Assembly: GCA_016933955.1 (NCBI GenBank) | Contig: JAFGTT010000001.1 | Coordinates: 1-63,371 of the forward strand | From: Candidatus Zixiibacteriota bacterium | Lineage (GTDB): Bacteria; Zixibacteria; MSB-5A5; GN15; PGXB01 | Reading direction: 5' to 3' | DNA: 63,371 nt | Shown here: positions 7,690 to 15,824 of the stretch, piece by piece | How the letters are laid out: every line of letters starts with the position of its first letter | Position numbering within the stretch: the first letter of the stretch is position 1 | The notes under the pieces: generated by a model | Databases searched by the model: none | Told to the model about the DNA's origin: nothing | What the model saw: the letters and a program-made list of their open reading frames with translations, nothing else | Program-made: the position numbers and the translations under genes

Positions 7690-9237
7690 CTATTGAGGTA
7701 ATTCACATCCTTCCACCGGCGGTGTCGCACCAAGGTACAGGTATTTAATTAGGTGAGTAATATCCAGGATATTGCATTTGCAGTCGCCGTTAACATCGGA
7801 CTGCTTTACCGATGGCGGGGGAGGGCCGCCTTTATAAAGATAGTTGAGTAAATAGGTAACATCCAGGATATTCACGTTGCAGTCATCATTGGTATCCCCC
7901 GGAGGCGGCGCATTGGATATAACCGTGAAACCGGTTTTCCAAATCAGGTAGGTGTTGCCGTCGCCTTTTTCGGGATTACCCTCCGAACGGGTCACATAGC
8001 AAGCTCCCGAATACCAGGCCGGGAAGATGGTTTCACCGTTGAATGAATCAAAGAGGAAAGTCGATCGATAAGTATAGAAATCCCATTGCCCGATCGAGCC
8101 GTGCGGGATAACTTCCCTGACCATAGACCAGTTGACGCCATCGGCACTAACATATAAATATTGTCCGGTATTATCCATAGAAGTCGTGTTTTTGCCGTTG
8201 ATGGTCGCCAGCATATAAAAATTGCCGTCTTTGGGCGATGGCCTGATTTTCAAATGCCAGATCTGCTTATTGGGGGCAGGAGGGGTAATCAGGCAGGTAT
8301 CGATCATAACCGGCGGCATACCCAGACCGGGGAGAAGCATCCTTATTACCTGGGTCCCGCGCTCCAGCCCGATTTTATCAACAAACCAGAGGTAATAGTA
8401 ACCGCCACCGAAATAACAAAGGGTTGGCGATAAGTAACTCCAGGCCGCATAGGGATCGGACTGATTCGGGTCAGCGGTGGCTATGAAAATGGTATCGCTT
8501 TTATTCCAGGTAATACCGTCGGGGGAATTCAGGGCGATTATCTGGATTCTCCTGAAATCGAGGTAGTTGGATAGAAAGGCCACCATGATAATTCTGTCGT
8601 CGGGATCGCGAATGAATTCGGGGTCGGCATTGTGGCCGTTGATGCCCGTTGTTACCAACCCGAGTTTGAGATACTCATTCCAGATCGTATCAGGGTCGAT
8701 AATTGATCCTGATTTATATATCCCGAAATCCGAGATCGGGTCCTCGACCCAGATAGTATCAATCATATCGCTGCTGTCGGACGGGTCATCGCCGATGGCA
8801 AATGGCCGGATCCAATCCCGATCCATAAAGGAACTGACCCGTATGGTCGGATCCTCATAAGCCGCAAGACCATAAGGGTAGGGTGTAAAAGCCATCCAGT
8901 AACGCCATCTGGGGGTGTCCGTCGATGCAATCAGTGTATCGAGATGCCTTTCCCGGTTAAGACCGATGACGGAATTTCCACCGGAAGGACCGAATCCGTC
9001 GGGAAAATCGACAATATCGGGATGCATTCCCTGGTTGTCGACCGTATCGCCGCCGAACCAGAGGTCGAGATTTAATGGTTCGAGAGCGCCGGGTCCGTAA
9101 TAGCAGGTCAACCCGGTCAGGAAATCGCCGTCTTCGCCAACCTGAGACGGTGTCGGTGTTTCCGCGGAAAGAACAGAAAATCCCAGCCCCAACATCATCG
9201 TCATCGAGGCCGCCAGGACCCTGACTGATGACTGCAT
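7690..9237 (-). CDS. Secreted protein with tandem C-terminal dockerin repeats; GH43/sialidase-like propeller body
   Basis: A 515-aa exported protein. Signal peptide at 1-25 (MQSSVRVLAASMTMMLGLGFSVLSA). The body has repeated 'SPDGITWNKSD', 'YLYVSADGVNWSMV' and 'YYYLWFVDK' segments separated by record-like loops, as in five-bladed glycoside-hydrolase or sialidase-like propellers; no catalytic set could be assigned. The C terminus (about 440-515) has two dockerin type I repeats: DTNDDCNVNILDVTYLLNYL and DVNGDCKCNILDITHLIKYL, with Ca2+-loop residues at 1, 3, 5 and 12. GGGAG precedes the ATG by 7 nt and a promoter candidate lies at 9299-9326. Confidence 0.8.
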   Translation of the reverse strand: MQSSVRVLAASMTMMLGLGFSVLSAETPTPSQVGEDGDFLTGLTCYYGPGALEPLNLDLWFGGDTVDNQGMHPDIVDFPDGFGPSGGNSVIGLNRERHLDTLIASTDTPRWRYWMAFTPYPYGLAAYEDPTIRVSSFMDRDWIRPFAIGDDPSDSSDMIDTIWVEDPISDFGIYKSGSIIDPDTIWNEYLKLGLVTTGINGHNADPEFIRDPDDRIIMVAFLSNYLDFRRIQIIALNSPDGITWNKSDTIFIATADPNQSDPYAAWSYLSPTLCYFGGGYYYLWFVDKIGLERGTQVIRMLLPGLGMPPVMIDTCLITPPAPNKQIWHLKIRPSPKDGNFYMLATINGKNTTSMDNTGQYLYVSADGVNWSMVREVIPHGSIGQWDFYTYRSTFLFDSFNGETIFPAWYSGACYVTRSEGNPEKGDGNTYLIWKTGFTVISNAPPPGDTNDDCNVNILDVTYLLNYLYKGGPPPPSVKQSDVNGDCKCNILDITHLIKYLYLGATPPVEGCELPQ

Positions 9238-9298
9238 ATTTTTTCTCCCGCCGGTTATAGGATTCGGTTTTAGGGGGGGATATGTTAATAGTAATATA

Positions 9299-9326
9299 AA
9301 TATATGGACTTTTTTATTTCTGTCAA
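9299..9326 (-). promoter_or_regulatory. Candidate promoter for the dockerin gene ending at 9237
   Basis: On the minus strand TTGACA (9326-9321), 16-bp spacer, TATATT (9304-9299), about 62 bp before the ATG at 9237. Confidence 0.45.
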
Positions 9327-9643
9327 GAGGGATAATGATGTCCAGTTAAAAATTCGCGTGGTGCAACGGTCACCTATGCGGTCAATAATAGTACATAATG
9401 GTCTTGTTCTAATGGTAAAATTGACCATTAAGTCCATGGGATACAACAGGCGGCGGGCAAAAAAGAGAATTGGTCCGTCAGGGTGGCCGCCGGATACAAT
9501 TTTCGGGTAGTCTTCTGGTCGTTCCCGGTAGTCTTAAGGGCGAAGTAATCTCCTTAAGTGGGGGGCGGTTTTTTGACGGTCATTGGCCGGAAAGTCGTCC
9601 CCTTATTTTTTCCTGCCGGTATTGTTTTTTTCGCGTTTTAAAA
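9327..9643. other. Intergenic stretch without a convincing gene
   Basis: Short open frames here lack ribosome binding sites and recognisable content. It contains a repeated GGTAGTCTT (two copies near 9507 and 9530) and an inverted pair CTTAAGG/CCTTAAG near 9533-9560. Nothing functional can be assigned. Confidence 0.4.
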
Positions 9644-9705
9644 AATACAGGCGGGTAAACCGCCTGTATTATACGGCAAACCGGCCTCCGGGCAGAGGCC
9701 GGTTT
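9636..9705 (-). terminator. Tandem hairpins ending the beta-helix/dockerin gene
   Basis: Two perfect stems lie downstream of the minus-strand gene that ends at 9726: AAACCGGCCTC/GAGGCCGGTTT (9678-9705) and AATACAGGCGG/CCGCCTGTATT (9644-9670). On the minus strand the second is followed by a T-run. Confidence 0.8.
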
Positions 9706-9725
9706 ATCAGGGGGATCGAAAGAGA

Positions 9726-11447
9726 TTACGGACAGCAGTCCGGTGCCGGTCCGCTCTTATAGAGGTAGTTTATCAGGTAGGTTGCATCGAGAATATTAAC
9801 GCCGCCGGAGTGGTTGACATCGCCAATAACCTGCCAGGGTTTCGGGGCCGGTCCACTCTTATAAAGGTAGGTAATAATGTAGGTGGCGTCGAGAATGTTA
9901 ACTCCGCCGCTGGCATTGGCATCGCCGCACTTCATCCCGGGGACGATACCTTTTTCGGCCAGGTAGGTCCAGCGACCGAGCCAAAAATCGCAGGGATTGG
10001 ATGAATAAAGGTCAAAGGCGCCCTTGTAATCAACCGTGGTGAAGAACGGGTCGGACGGATAGGAATCCATGGCGCCGCCTTTGGCCGGGCTGCCGGTCTG
10101 GAGACGCGGGTCGAGTTCGCCGTGATTGCCGTCTCTCCAGCTCAAGCTGACAAGCATCGGGTCAATCCCGAAATCATTGGTCGGGCCGGTTTCGTTGGCG
10201 CTACCGGAAGCATAATCGCCGACGCCGTTGAAATAATCGAGAACGTGCTGATAATCGACTTTGGGTGGGGCCGGATTGACATAATCGGCCATGACAGAGC
10301 CATGACCATACCACATGTTATAACCAAATTTAATATCTCCGGTGCGAAGGCGCTGTTCGGAATCAACCACTGAAGGATTGGAATAACCGGCATCCAGGTT
10401 TTCGATTTCAAAAATACCATAGCAGGAGGCTTCGGTGAAGATCGAGTTGTGGTATTCGCCGCCCCAGTTATCACGGATATGGAAGGTGGAAGTGGCACCG
10501 TTGCAAAGATCAGGATTGGATCCGCGACCGATAAAAGTGGCGTTATAAACGACCGGATGGGCATAAGGCAGACCGGATTCGGGATCGGTGCCGCCATCGT
10601 GTTCACCGTTTTTATCGCCGGCCGAGTCGGTATACATGGCAAAGAGGAACTGGAAATTGCCGCGAATGCCTTCATCCATATCGAAGCAATCATCGCCAGT
10701 GTAAGCGGCGATCAGGTGGCTGCAGTTCATATTACCGCCAAACCATTCGTAGCCGTCATCATAATTGGCGAAAACTTCAAGATGATCGCAAACCGTCTTG
10801 GAGCCGATCGCGCCGAAGGTAAAGCCGTTAATTTCATTGGCGTCGCCGATTTCATGACCGCCGTGACGGAGCGAGATATACTGCAAAACACCGGAACTGT
10901 CTTCATCATTGGGGATATCGGATCCGTAGTCAGCGCGTGGTTCACCGACAGGAATCCCTTCAATATGACCCGTTGAATCGGCGGTGTTGATATCGGCGTA
11001 GCCGAGGATTATAATGCCGCCCCAGAGCTGACGGTCGTTGTAGCCAAAATCATCCGGATCACAGACATCGTCACCGACGGCCGTGAAAATGATAGGATCA
11101 TCCACGGTTCCCTCAGCATCGATAATTCCGCCGCGGGCGATTATCAGAGCGCCCGGGTTAAGGGTGTCAGGTCCGTAGGTCGGGTCTTCCGGGTTAGTGC
11201 CCCAGATAACGGTTCCAGGCTCGATGGTTATTTTACAGCCTTCTTCAACGTAAACATGACCGACCAGGACATAGAGGTTGTTGGCCGTCAGGGTCAAATT
11301 AGTATTGATCGGGCCGCCATTGTAACCATTGTGAACGTCATAGTCACGAACAACGATGGTATCATCGAACTGGCAATTGTCGGGATAACCGAAAGCAAAA
11401 GCCGGTATCAGCATGATACAGACGAGAGTTAAAAGTTTTTGAAACAT
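9726..11447 (-). CDS. Secreted right-handed beta-helix-like protein with tandem dockerin repeats
   Basis: A 573-aa exported protein. Signal peptide about 1-20 (MFQKLLTLVCIMLIPAFAFG). The body has the stacked pattern of a family I recognise from other bacteria, commonly next to TonB receptors: YVEEGCKITIEPGTVIWG, GALIIARGGIIDAEGT, WGGIIILGYADIN, SSGVLQYISLRHGG, EINGFTFGAIG, YEWFGGNMNCSHL, DDCFDMDEG. Two dockerin repeats close it (about 505-570), each with GG(V)NILDATYxIxYLYKSGPAP. AAGGAGG lies about 7 nt before the ATG. It is downstream of the TonB-dependent receptor but separated by a terminator (11764-11799), so it probably has its own promoter. Confidence 0.82.
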   Translation of the reverse strand: MFQKLLTLVCIMLIPAFAFGYPDNCQFDDTIVVRDYDVHNGYNGGPINTNLTLTANNLYVLVGHVYVEEGCKITIEPGTVIWGTNPEDPTYGPDTLNPGALIIARGGIIDAEGTVDDPIIFTAVGDDVCDPDDFGYNDRQLWGGIIILGYADINTADSTGHIEGIPVGEPRADYGSDIPNDEDSSGVLQYISLRHGGHEIGDANEINGFTFGAIGSKTVCDHLEVFANYDDGYEWFGGNMNCSHLIAAYTGDDCFDMDEGIRGNFQFLFAMYTDSAGDKNGEHDGGTDPESGLPYAHPVVYNATFIGRGSNPDLCNGATSTFHIRDNWGGEYHNSIFTEASCYGIFEIENLDAGYSNPSVVDSEQRLRTGDIKFGYNMWYGHGSVMADYVNPAPPKVDYQHVLDYFNGVGDYASGSANETGPTNDFGIDPMLVSLSWRDGNHGELDPRLQTGSPAKGGAMDSYPSDPFFTTVDYKGAFDLYSSNPCDFWLGRWTYLAEKGIVPGMKCGDANASGGVNILDATYIITYLYKSGPAPKPWQVIGDVNHSGGVNILDATYLINYLYKSGPAPDCCP

Positions 11448-11763
11448 CAGGTTCCTCCTTAAGAAACTATTGCATGTCAGGTTCTTTTCATTTGCCGATA
11501 AAATTTCAAATTAGCTTAATTCAGAATTTTAGATTCTCTCACCTCCGGGGTTTTATCAGCTTTTTTCGATTTCGAATCAGGTCTTTCCCGGAAGATGCCT
11601 CACCATTCAACCTCGGGTGGCTCCCTGAATAATCGGGCATCTCCCACACACATCTTTTTGCAGAGATCAACATTACGAGGGCAAGAATAGAAATCGTGTA
11701 TTTATCTATTATGATGACAATGTTAGAAATGTATTTCTCTACCAATCGAAGCCTGCGGGACGG
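11448..11763. other. Intergenic stretch between beta-helix gene and receptor terminator
   Basis: A 99-aa open frame here on the minus strand begins inside the receptor stop region, crosses the terminator hairpin and has no ribosome binding site, so it is not called. The stretch should hold the promoter of the beta-helix gene, but no convincing -35/-10 pair was found. Confidence 0.35.
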
Positions 11764-11799
11764 AAAAAAGAGAAGGCCCGTTATAGAATGGGTCTTCTC
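11764..11799 (-). terminator. Terminator of the TonB-dependent receptor gene
   Basis: Stem GAGAAGGCCC (11770-11779) / GGGTCTTCTC (11790-11799) with one G-U pair; on the minus strand it is followed by a 6-T run. Confidence 0.8.
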
Positions 11800-11834
11800 G
11801 GGAAAACGATAATCCGTTGAGGGACGAATTAGAA

Positions 11835-14800
11835 TCATATTTTATAGGACAGACCGACAGATATTGATCGGCCGGATGAATATTCCCTGAAAATATACTC
11901 GGTTCCCTTATAATCGATTACCTTGCTTACCTTTTCATCAAGCAGATTCTTGGCCGCGAGTTTGAACTGCAGACCGGAAATAATCCCTTTGGAAAAAGTA
12001 AAATCCAGCATCGGGCGTGGTTTTTCATAGATATCAGGCATCCCGCCGCGGCTGACTTCGGACAGGCGGCGTCCGAAAACGTTGAACAGGAGACTGGCCG
12101 CGGTCTTTGATTTGAAATTCTCGTATGATAATCCGACATTGATAATATAAGGCGACTGACCCTGGAGCGGTCTGGTATTCGAAGCCAGAGAATCAAAATA
12201 AAGCCGGTTGGCCATTTCCGTTTCCGGAATAGTTATTTTGGAATGCGTCAATGTCAGATTGCCTTCGAATTTAAAATCGTCCAGTTTTGACCAAAGGCAA
12301 CCCAATCCTTTACGAAGTTCAAATTCGGCCCCGATCACCTGGGCCCGATCGACATTCAGATAAATAATGTCATTATTATTACCCCAGAGAGCCCGTTCGA
12401 TCGGATCTTTGAACCGTTTATAATAACCGCTGATGGCCAGCAATTCCCCCGGATTGGGGAACCATTCCCAGCGAATATCATAGTTATTGATCAGAGTTCG
12501 TTTTAAATCGGGATTGCCGTTGAAAACCAGTCCCTGCATGAATTCATAAGAAATCGAGCGGCTTTTCTCTTTCATAGTCGGGCGCGCCAGGGTTCGACCA
12601 TAAGCCAGGCGAAGGTTCATATCCGGCTTCAAGAGGTAAGTCAAGCTGGCCGATGGTAACCAGTCGGTAGCGTCGATCAACCCTTCGTCTTCTGCAATGA
12701 CGGCACTTTTGATAGTCATATCGGTGTTTTCCATCCGGGTCCCGCCGACGAAATTCATCCTTGACGTTATCGGCGCCTCGACCATCCAGTACAGGGCGAA
12801 GATATCCTGCTCGCCGGTGTAATTATTATTCCCTTTGGTCAGGGAACTTTCGTCGATCCATTTGTAATAGGCGAAACGATAGGAGGTGTCGGCGGTGAGA
12901 GTGTCCCATTGGATGGTATCGACCCCGACAGTATCATAAAACCAAAAGCCGGGAAAGACTTCAAGCGAGTCGATGATATATTGCAAAACTGAGTCGATTT
13001 CGGCGTCAATCAGCATCCGGCTGTGATCCCAGTCGATACCCATGACATCGGCGTCCACGAAATTGTCGGGGTTACCGTCATAGTATACCGGCTCGTTGAA
13101 GTCTATTTCGAAACGTCGTTCGCTGTTGATTCGATCGGTGGCCAGTATCGAGGTCCCGGTCGATAGCTTTAGTTCCCGGCCGTACCGTTTCATTAAGGGC
13201 ACCGAGAGATTCAATTGAAACTCATTGTTTTTTTCATCTATCTCCCGGAAGAAATGGACCGGGTGATATGTTCCCCCGGTGGAGCTCATGTAGTATGAGG
13301 TGTCGTAACCAAGAGTGTCACCGGATATTTCGTCCAGAATCGGATGGAGTACGAAGGCGTTGCTGAAATAGCGGACATCCGGTTCATTCCGGTTCGATTT
13401 GCTGAAGGAGGCCTTCCAGTCCAGACGAAACGGTTTGAAATAATGATCTCCGTCGACCTGAAGGCTTTGCACATACTGCTCGGCATAAATAATCGAGCGG
13501 GTTTGATACATACCGTTGGTACTGCCGTTGTCTTCGCCGACAATATAGCGGACCTCATTCTCGCCCTGGCGATTGTAAACGAACTGAGTGGATATTTTGT
13601 GGTGAGGGTGGAAGACATAACTGGAATGGAACAGGCCGCCCCAGAGGACCTCTTCTTTGCCCTTTTCATCCGGCATGGAATACTCGACATCGAGAAAAGG
13701 AGCATTTTGATCGAAAAGAACGTAGCGGGAAACGGTTCCATCGTTGTAGTAAGAATAGCTGTGGCTGTAAGTCAGGCTGGCCAAAATTCCCAGCGGTTGT
13801 TCACCCAGCAGGTAACTGTTTCCGAAAGAAAAGGCATAGCTTTGGCCGAGCGGCGCCCGCCGTCTGGTCGGGGCCATGTCCGAGGAAAAGGCCTTCATTA
13901 TTTCATCGGAGGCCTGGCCCTCTTCAAGAGTCCCGGTTCGCGGCCGGTTCTGGGTCGCTTTGGAGTCCAGAAGCTCCCCCGGCAAGGAGCGGTAGCCGTT
14001 ATCATAACCCAGCCAGTCCAGACTGCCGCGCGATGATGACAGAAAGTCGCTCTCCCCGGTGGTAATGGAATTATATTTCAAGGATGAAGAGAAAGAAAGA
14101 CTGAGCGCTTCCGGCATGTCCCTGGTTTGCAAATCGACACTTCCGCCGGAGAAATTCCCCGGCTTATCCGGCGTGAAAGTTTTCTCCACCGTCACATTAT
14201 CAAGCAATCCGGTTGGAAAGAGGTCCATCTGAACGGCCTGATTATCCGGATCGGCATTGGGAATGGCCGTACCATTCAGCCGGGCATTACTGTAACGGCC
14301 CCCCAGACCGCGGACGAAAACATATTTCCCTCCGACCACGGAAGCCCCGGTTACCCGGGTCATGGCCTCAGCGGCATCACCGCTGCCGGATTTGGAAATG
14401 GCCTCGGAACTGATGGCATCACTGATGGTCGGGGATTTCTGTCGCTGGCGCAGAAGGTTAGCTTCGGTATTTTTCAGGGCCGTCGCCGTGACCACAATTT
14501 TTTTGCCCATTATATTTTTCGGATCCAGCGTACAATTAAGAGCTGTCGGAGTATCTTCTTCTACCACAACCTGTTCAATGGTTATCCCGGCATATCCGAT
14601 GGAGGAGACAGCCAGAATATAGGTGCCCGGAGGGACCAGTTTGACTATAAAATTGCCGTCCAGATCACTGGCCGCGCCCATTCTGGTATCCTTTATATAG
14701 ACGCTGGCGCCGATTATGGGATTGCCTGTTTCCGAATCGACTATCTGACCTGTAATCGAACCGCTTTTTGCCGCCATTGCTATCGTAACGGGGTAAAGCG

Positions 14801-14867
14801 ATATGGCCGTCAACAATAAAAGCGCGGTTAAAATGTTGATGGTTTTGGTCTTAGCGTTACCAATCAT
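11835..14867 (-). CDS. TonB-dependent outer membrane receptor with N-terminal carboxypeptidase-like domain
   Basis: A 1010-aa outer membrane active-transport receptor. Signal peptide about 1-33; carboxypeptidase-D regulatory-like domain about 36-101 (GSITGQIVDSETGNPIIGAS...). Plug domain about 150-255, with SGSGDAAEAMTRVTGASVVG, the FVRGLGGRYSNARLNG motif and GNFSGGSVDLQTRD. The remaining ~750 aa is a 22-strand-type barrel ending SISVGLSYKI. Substrate is unknown. GAGG lies 8 nt before the ATG. The nearest partner gene is the secreted beta-helix/dockerin protein downstream. Confidence 0.92.
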   Translation of the reverse strand: MIGNAKTKTINILTALLLLTAISLYPVTIAMAAKSGSITGQIVDSETGNPIIGASVYIKDTRMGAASDLDGNFIVKLVPPGTYILAVSSIGYAGITIEQVVVEEDTPTALNCTLDPKNIMGKKIVVTATALKNTEANLLRQRQKSPTISDAISSEAISKSGSGDAAEAMTRVTGASVVGGKYVFVRGLGGRYSNARLNGTAIPNADPDNQAVQMDLFPTGLLDNVTVEKTFTPDKPGNFSGGSVDLQTRDMPEALSLSFSSSLKYNSITTGESDFLSSSRGSLDWLGYDNGYRSLPGELLDSKATQNRPRTGTLEEGQASDEIMKAFSSDMAPTRRRAPLGQSYAFSFGNSYLLGEQPLGILASLTYSHSYSYYNDGTVSRYVLFDQNAPFLDVEYSMPDEKGKEEVLWGGLFHSSYVFHPHHKISTQFVYNRQGENEVRYIVGEDNGSTNGMYQTRSIIYAEQYVQSLQVDGDHYFKPFRLDWKASFSKSNRNEPDVRYFSNAFVLHPILDEISGDTLGYDTSYYMSSTGGTYHPVHFFREIDEKNNEFQLNLSVPLMKRYGRELKLSTGTSILATDRINSERRFEIDFNEPVYYDGNPDNFVDADVMGIDWDHSRMLIDAEIDSVLQYIIDSLEVFPGFWFYDTVGVDTIQWDTLTADTSYRFAYYKWIDESSLTKGNNNYTGEQDIFALYWMVEAPITSRMNFVGGTRMENTDMTIKSAVIAEDEGLIDATDWLPSASLTYLLKPDMNLRLAYGRTLARPTMKEKSRSISYEFMQGLVFNGNPDLKRTLINNYDIRWEWFPNPGELLAISGYYKRFKDPIERALWGNNNDIIYLNVDRAQVIGAEFELRKGLGCLWSKLDDFKFEGNLTLTHSKITIPETEMANRLYFDSLASNTRPLQGQSPYIINVGLSYENFKSKTAASLLFNVFGRRLSEVSRGGMPDIYEKPRPMLDFTFSKGIISGLQFKLAAKNLLDEKVSKVIDYKGTEYIFREYSSGRSISVGLSYKI

Positions 14868-15030
14868 TGTCTTTTCCTCTTTTTTGGTTTTTTGATCCCA
14901 GAGCCTGATAATACATCCCTGTAATTGCCGTCAGGATTAACGGCATGGGCTGTTAGGAAATTATGAGAGGCATATTAGATTTTTAAGGAAATTTAAAAAA
15001 GACTCGAGCCTTGTTATTGGGATGGACAAG

Positions 15031-15055
15031 AAAACGGGGAATCGATTGATTCCCC
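15031..15055 (-). terminator. Terminator of the YceI gene
   Basis: Perfect stem GGGGAATC (15036-15043) / GATTCCCC (15048-15055) with a 4-nt loop; on the minus strand GTTTTCTTG follows. Confidence 0.65.
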
Positions 15056-15090
15056 ATTCATTCAAAGATTTCCGCCAAAATATCGGCAAT

Positions 15091-15678
15091 CTATTTTTTT
15101 ACTGCTTCCACCTGTAAATCAATGATAACATCATCACCCACTGTCAGGCCGCCATTATCAAGAACCTTATTCCAGGTGATATTAAAATCTTTGCGATTGA
15201 TTTTTGTTTGTCCCTCGAATCCGATTCGCTCATTACCCCAAGGATCTTTGAGCTTTCCATTAAATGAAAACGGGATAGAAACTTCTTTGATTACTCCCGT
15301 CATAGCTAGATTACCATGTAAAATAAGGCCATCGGCGGTTTTCTCCACCCGGGTGGCGGAAAAAGTTATTTCCGGGTATTTCTCAACATTAAAGAAGTCA
15401 GCGCTTCTGAGATGTTTATCCCGGTCGGTATTATCGGTGTTGATAGAGGCCGCATCGATTTTAACGTTGACCGATGATTTGGCTATATCGTTTTCGTCGA
15501 ACTTGATAGTTCCGTCAAACCCATTAAAGTTGCCAGAAACCTTGCTTAACACCATGTGGCTAACCTTAAAGCCGATATGCGAATGGGCTTTGTCGAAAAT
15601 GTATTCATCGGCGGCGAAGGCGGGATAGGACATGGCCAATAACGCCAGTCCAATGGCAATCATACTTTTAAGAATCAT
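15091..15678 (-). CDS. YceI family periplasmic lipid-binding-like protein
   Basis: The start at 15678 is preferred over the in-frame ATG at 15702, because the ribosome binding site AGGAGA lies inside the longer version, 6 nt before this ATG, and the product then starts with a clean signal peptide (MILKSMIAIGLALLAMSYPAFA). The mature part is a lipocalin-like YceI barrel: DKAHSHIGFKVSHMVLSKV, SVNVKIDAASINTDNTDRD, LRSADFFNVEKYPEITFSA, LAMTGVIKEVSIPF. The family binds long isoprenoid or fatty chains in the periplasm; the ligand here is unknown. It follows the usher gene by about 147 bp and could be read through from it. Confidence 0.92.
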   Translation of the reverse strand: MILKSMIAIGLALLAMSYPAFAADEYIFDKAHSHIGFKVSHMVLSKVSGNFNGFDGTIKFDENDIAKSSVNVKIDAASINTDNTDRDKHLRSADFFNVEKYPEITFSATRVEKTADGLILHGNLAMTGVIKEVSIPFSFNGKLKDPWGNERIGFEGQTKINRKDFNITWNKVLDNGGLTVGDDVIIDLQVEAVKK

Positions 15679-15824
15679 TTTAAATCTCCTGTCTTTTCCC
15701 AATAATTTTTTGCTGAATAAATAATGCCCGGAATTTCATTTTCCTGTTAAACCATGGGCAGGAGAAATTGTTCCCGCAGAGTTGATATTGGTGATGGCGT
15801 GAATTTCTGAATGATAGTTTGAAA

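Noticed and set aside
11539-11838. A 99-aa minus-strand frame after the receptor gene
   Set aside because: It begins at the receptor stop, crosses the terminator hairpin and has no ribosome binding site or homologous features.
13344-14819. Two 230-aa plus-strand frames opposite the TonB receptor
   Set aside because: They mirror codons of the receptor gene, which has clear plug and barrel features; no ribosome binding site or domain.
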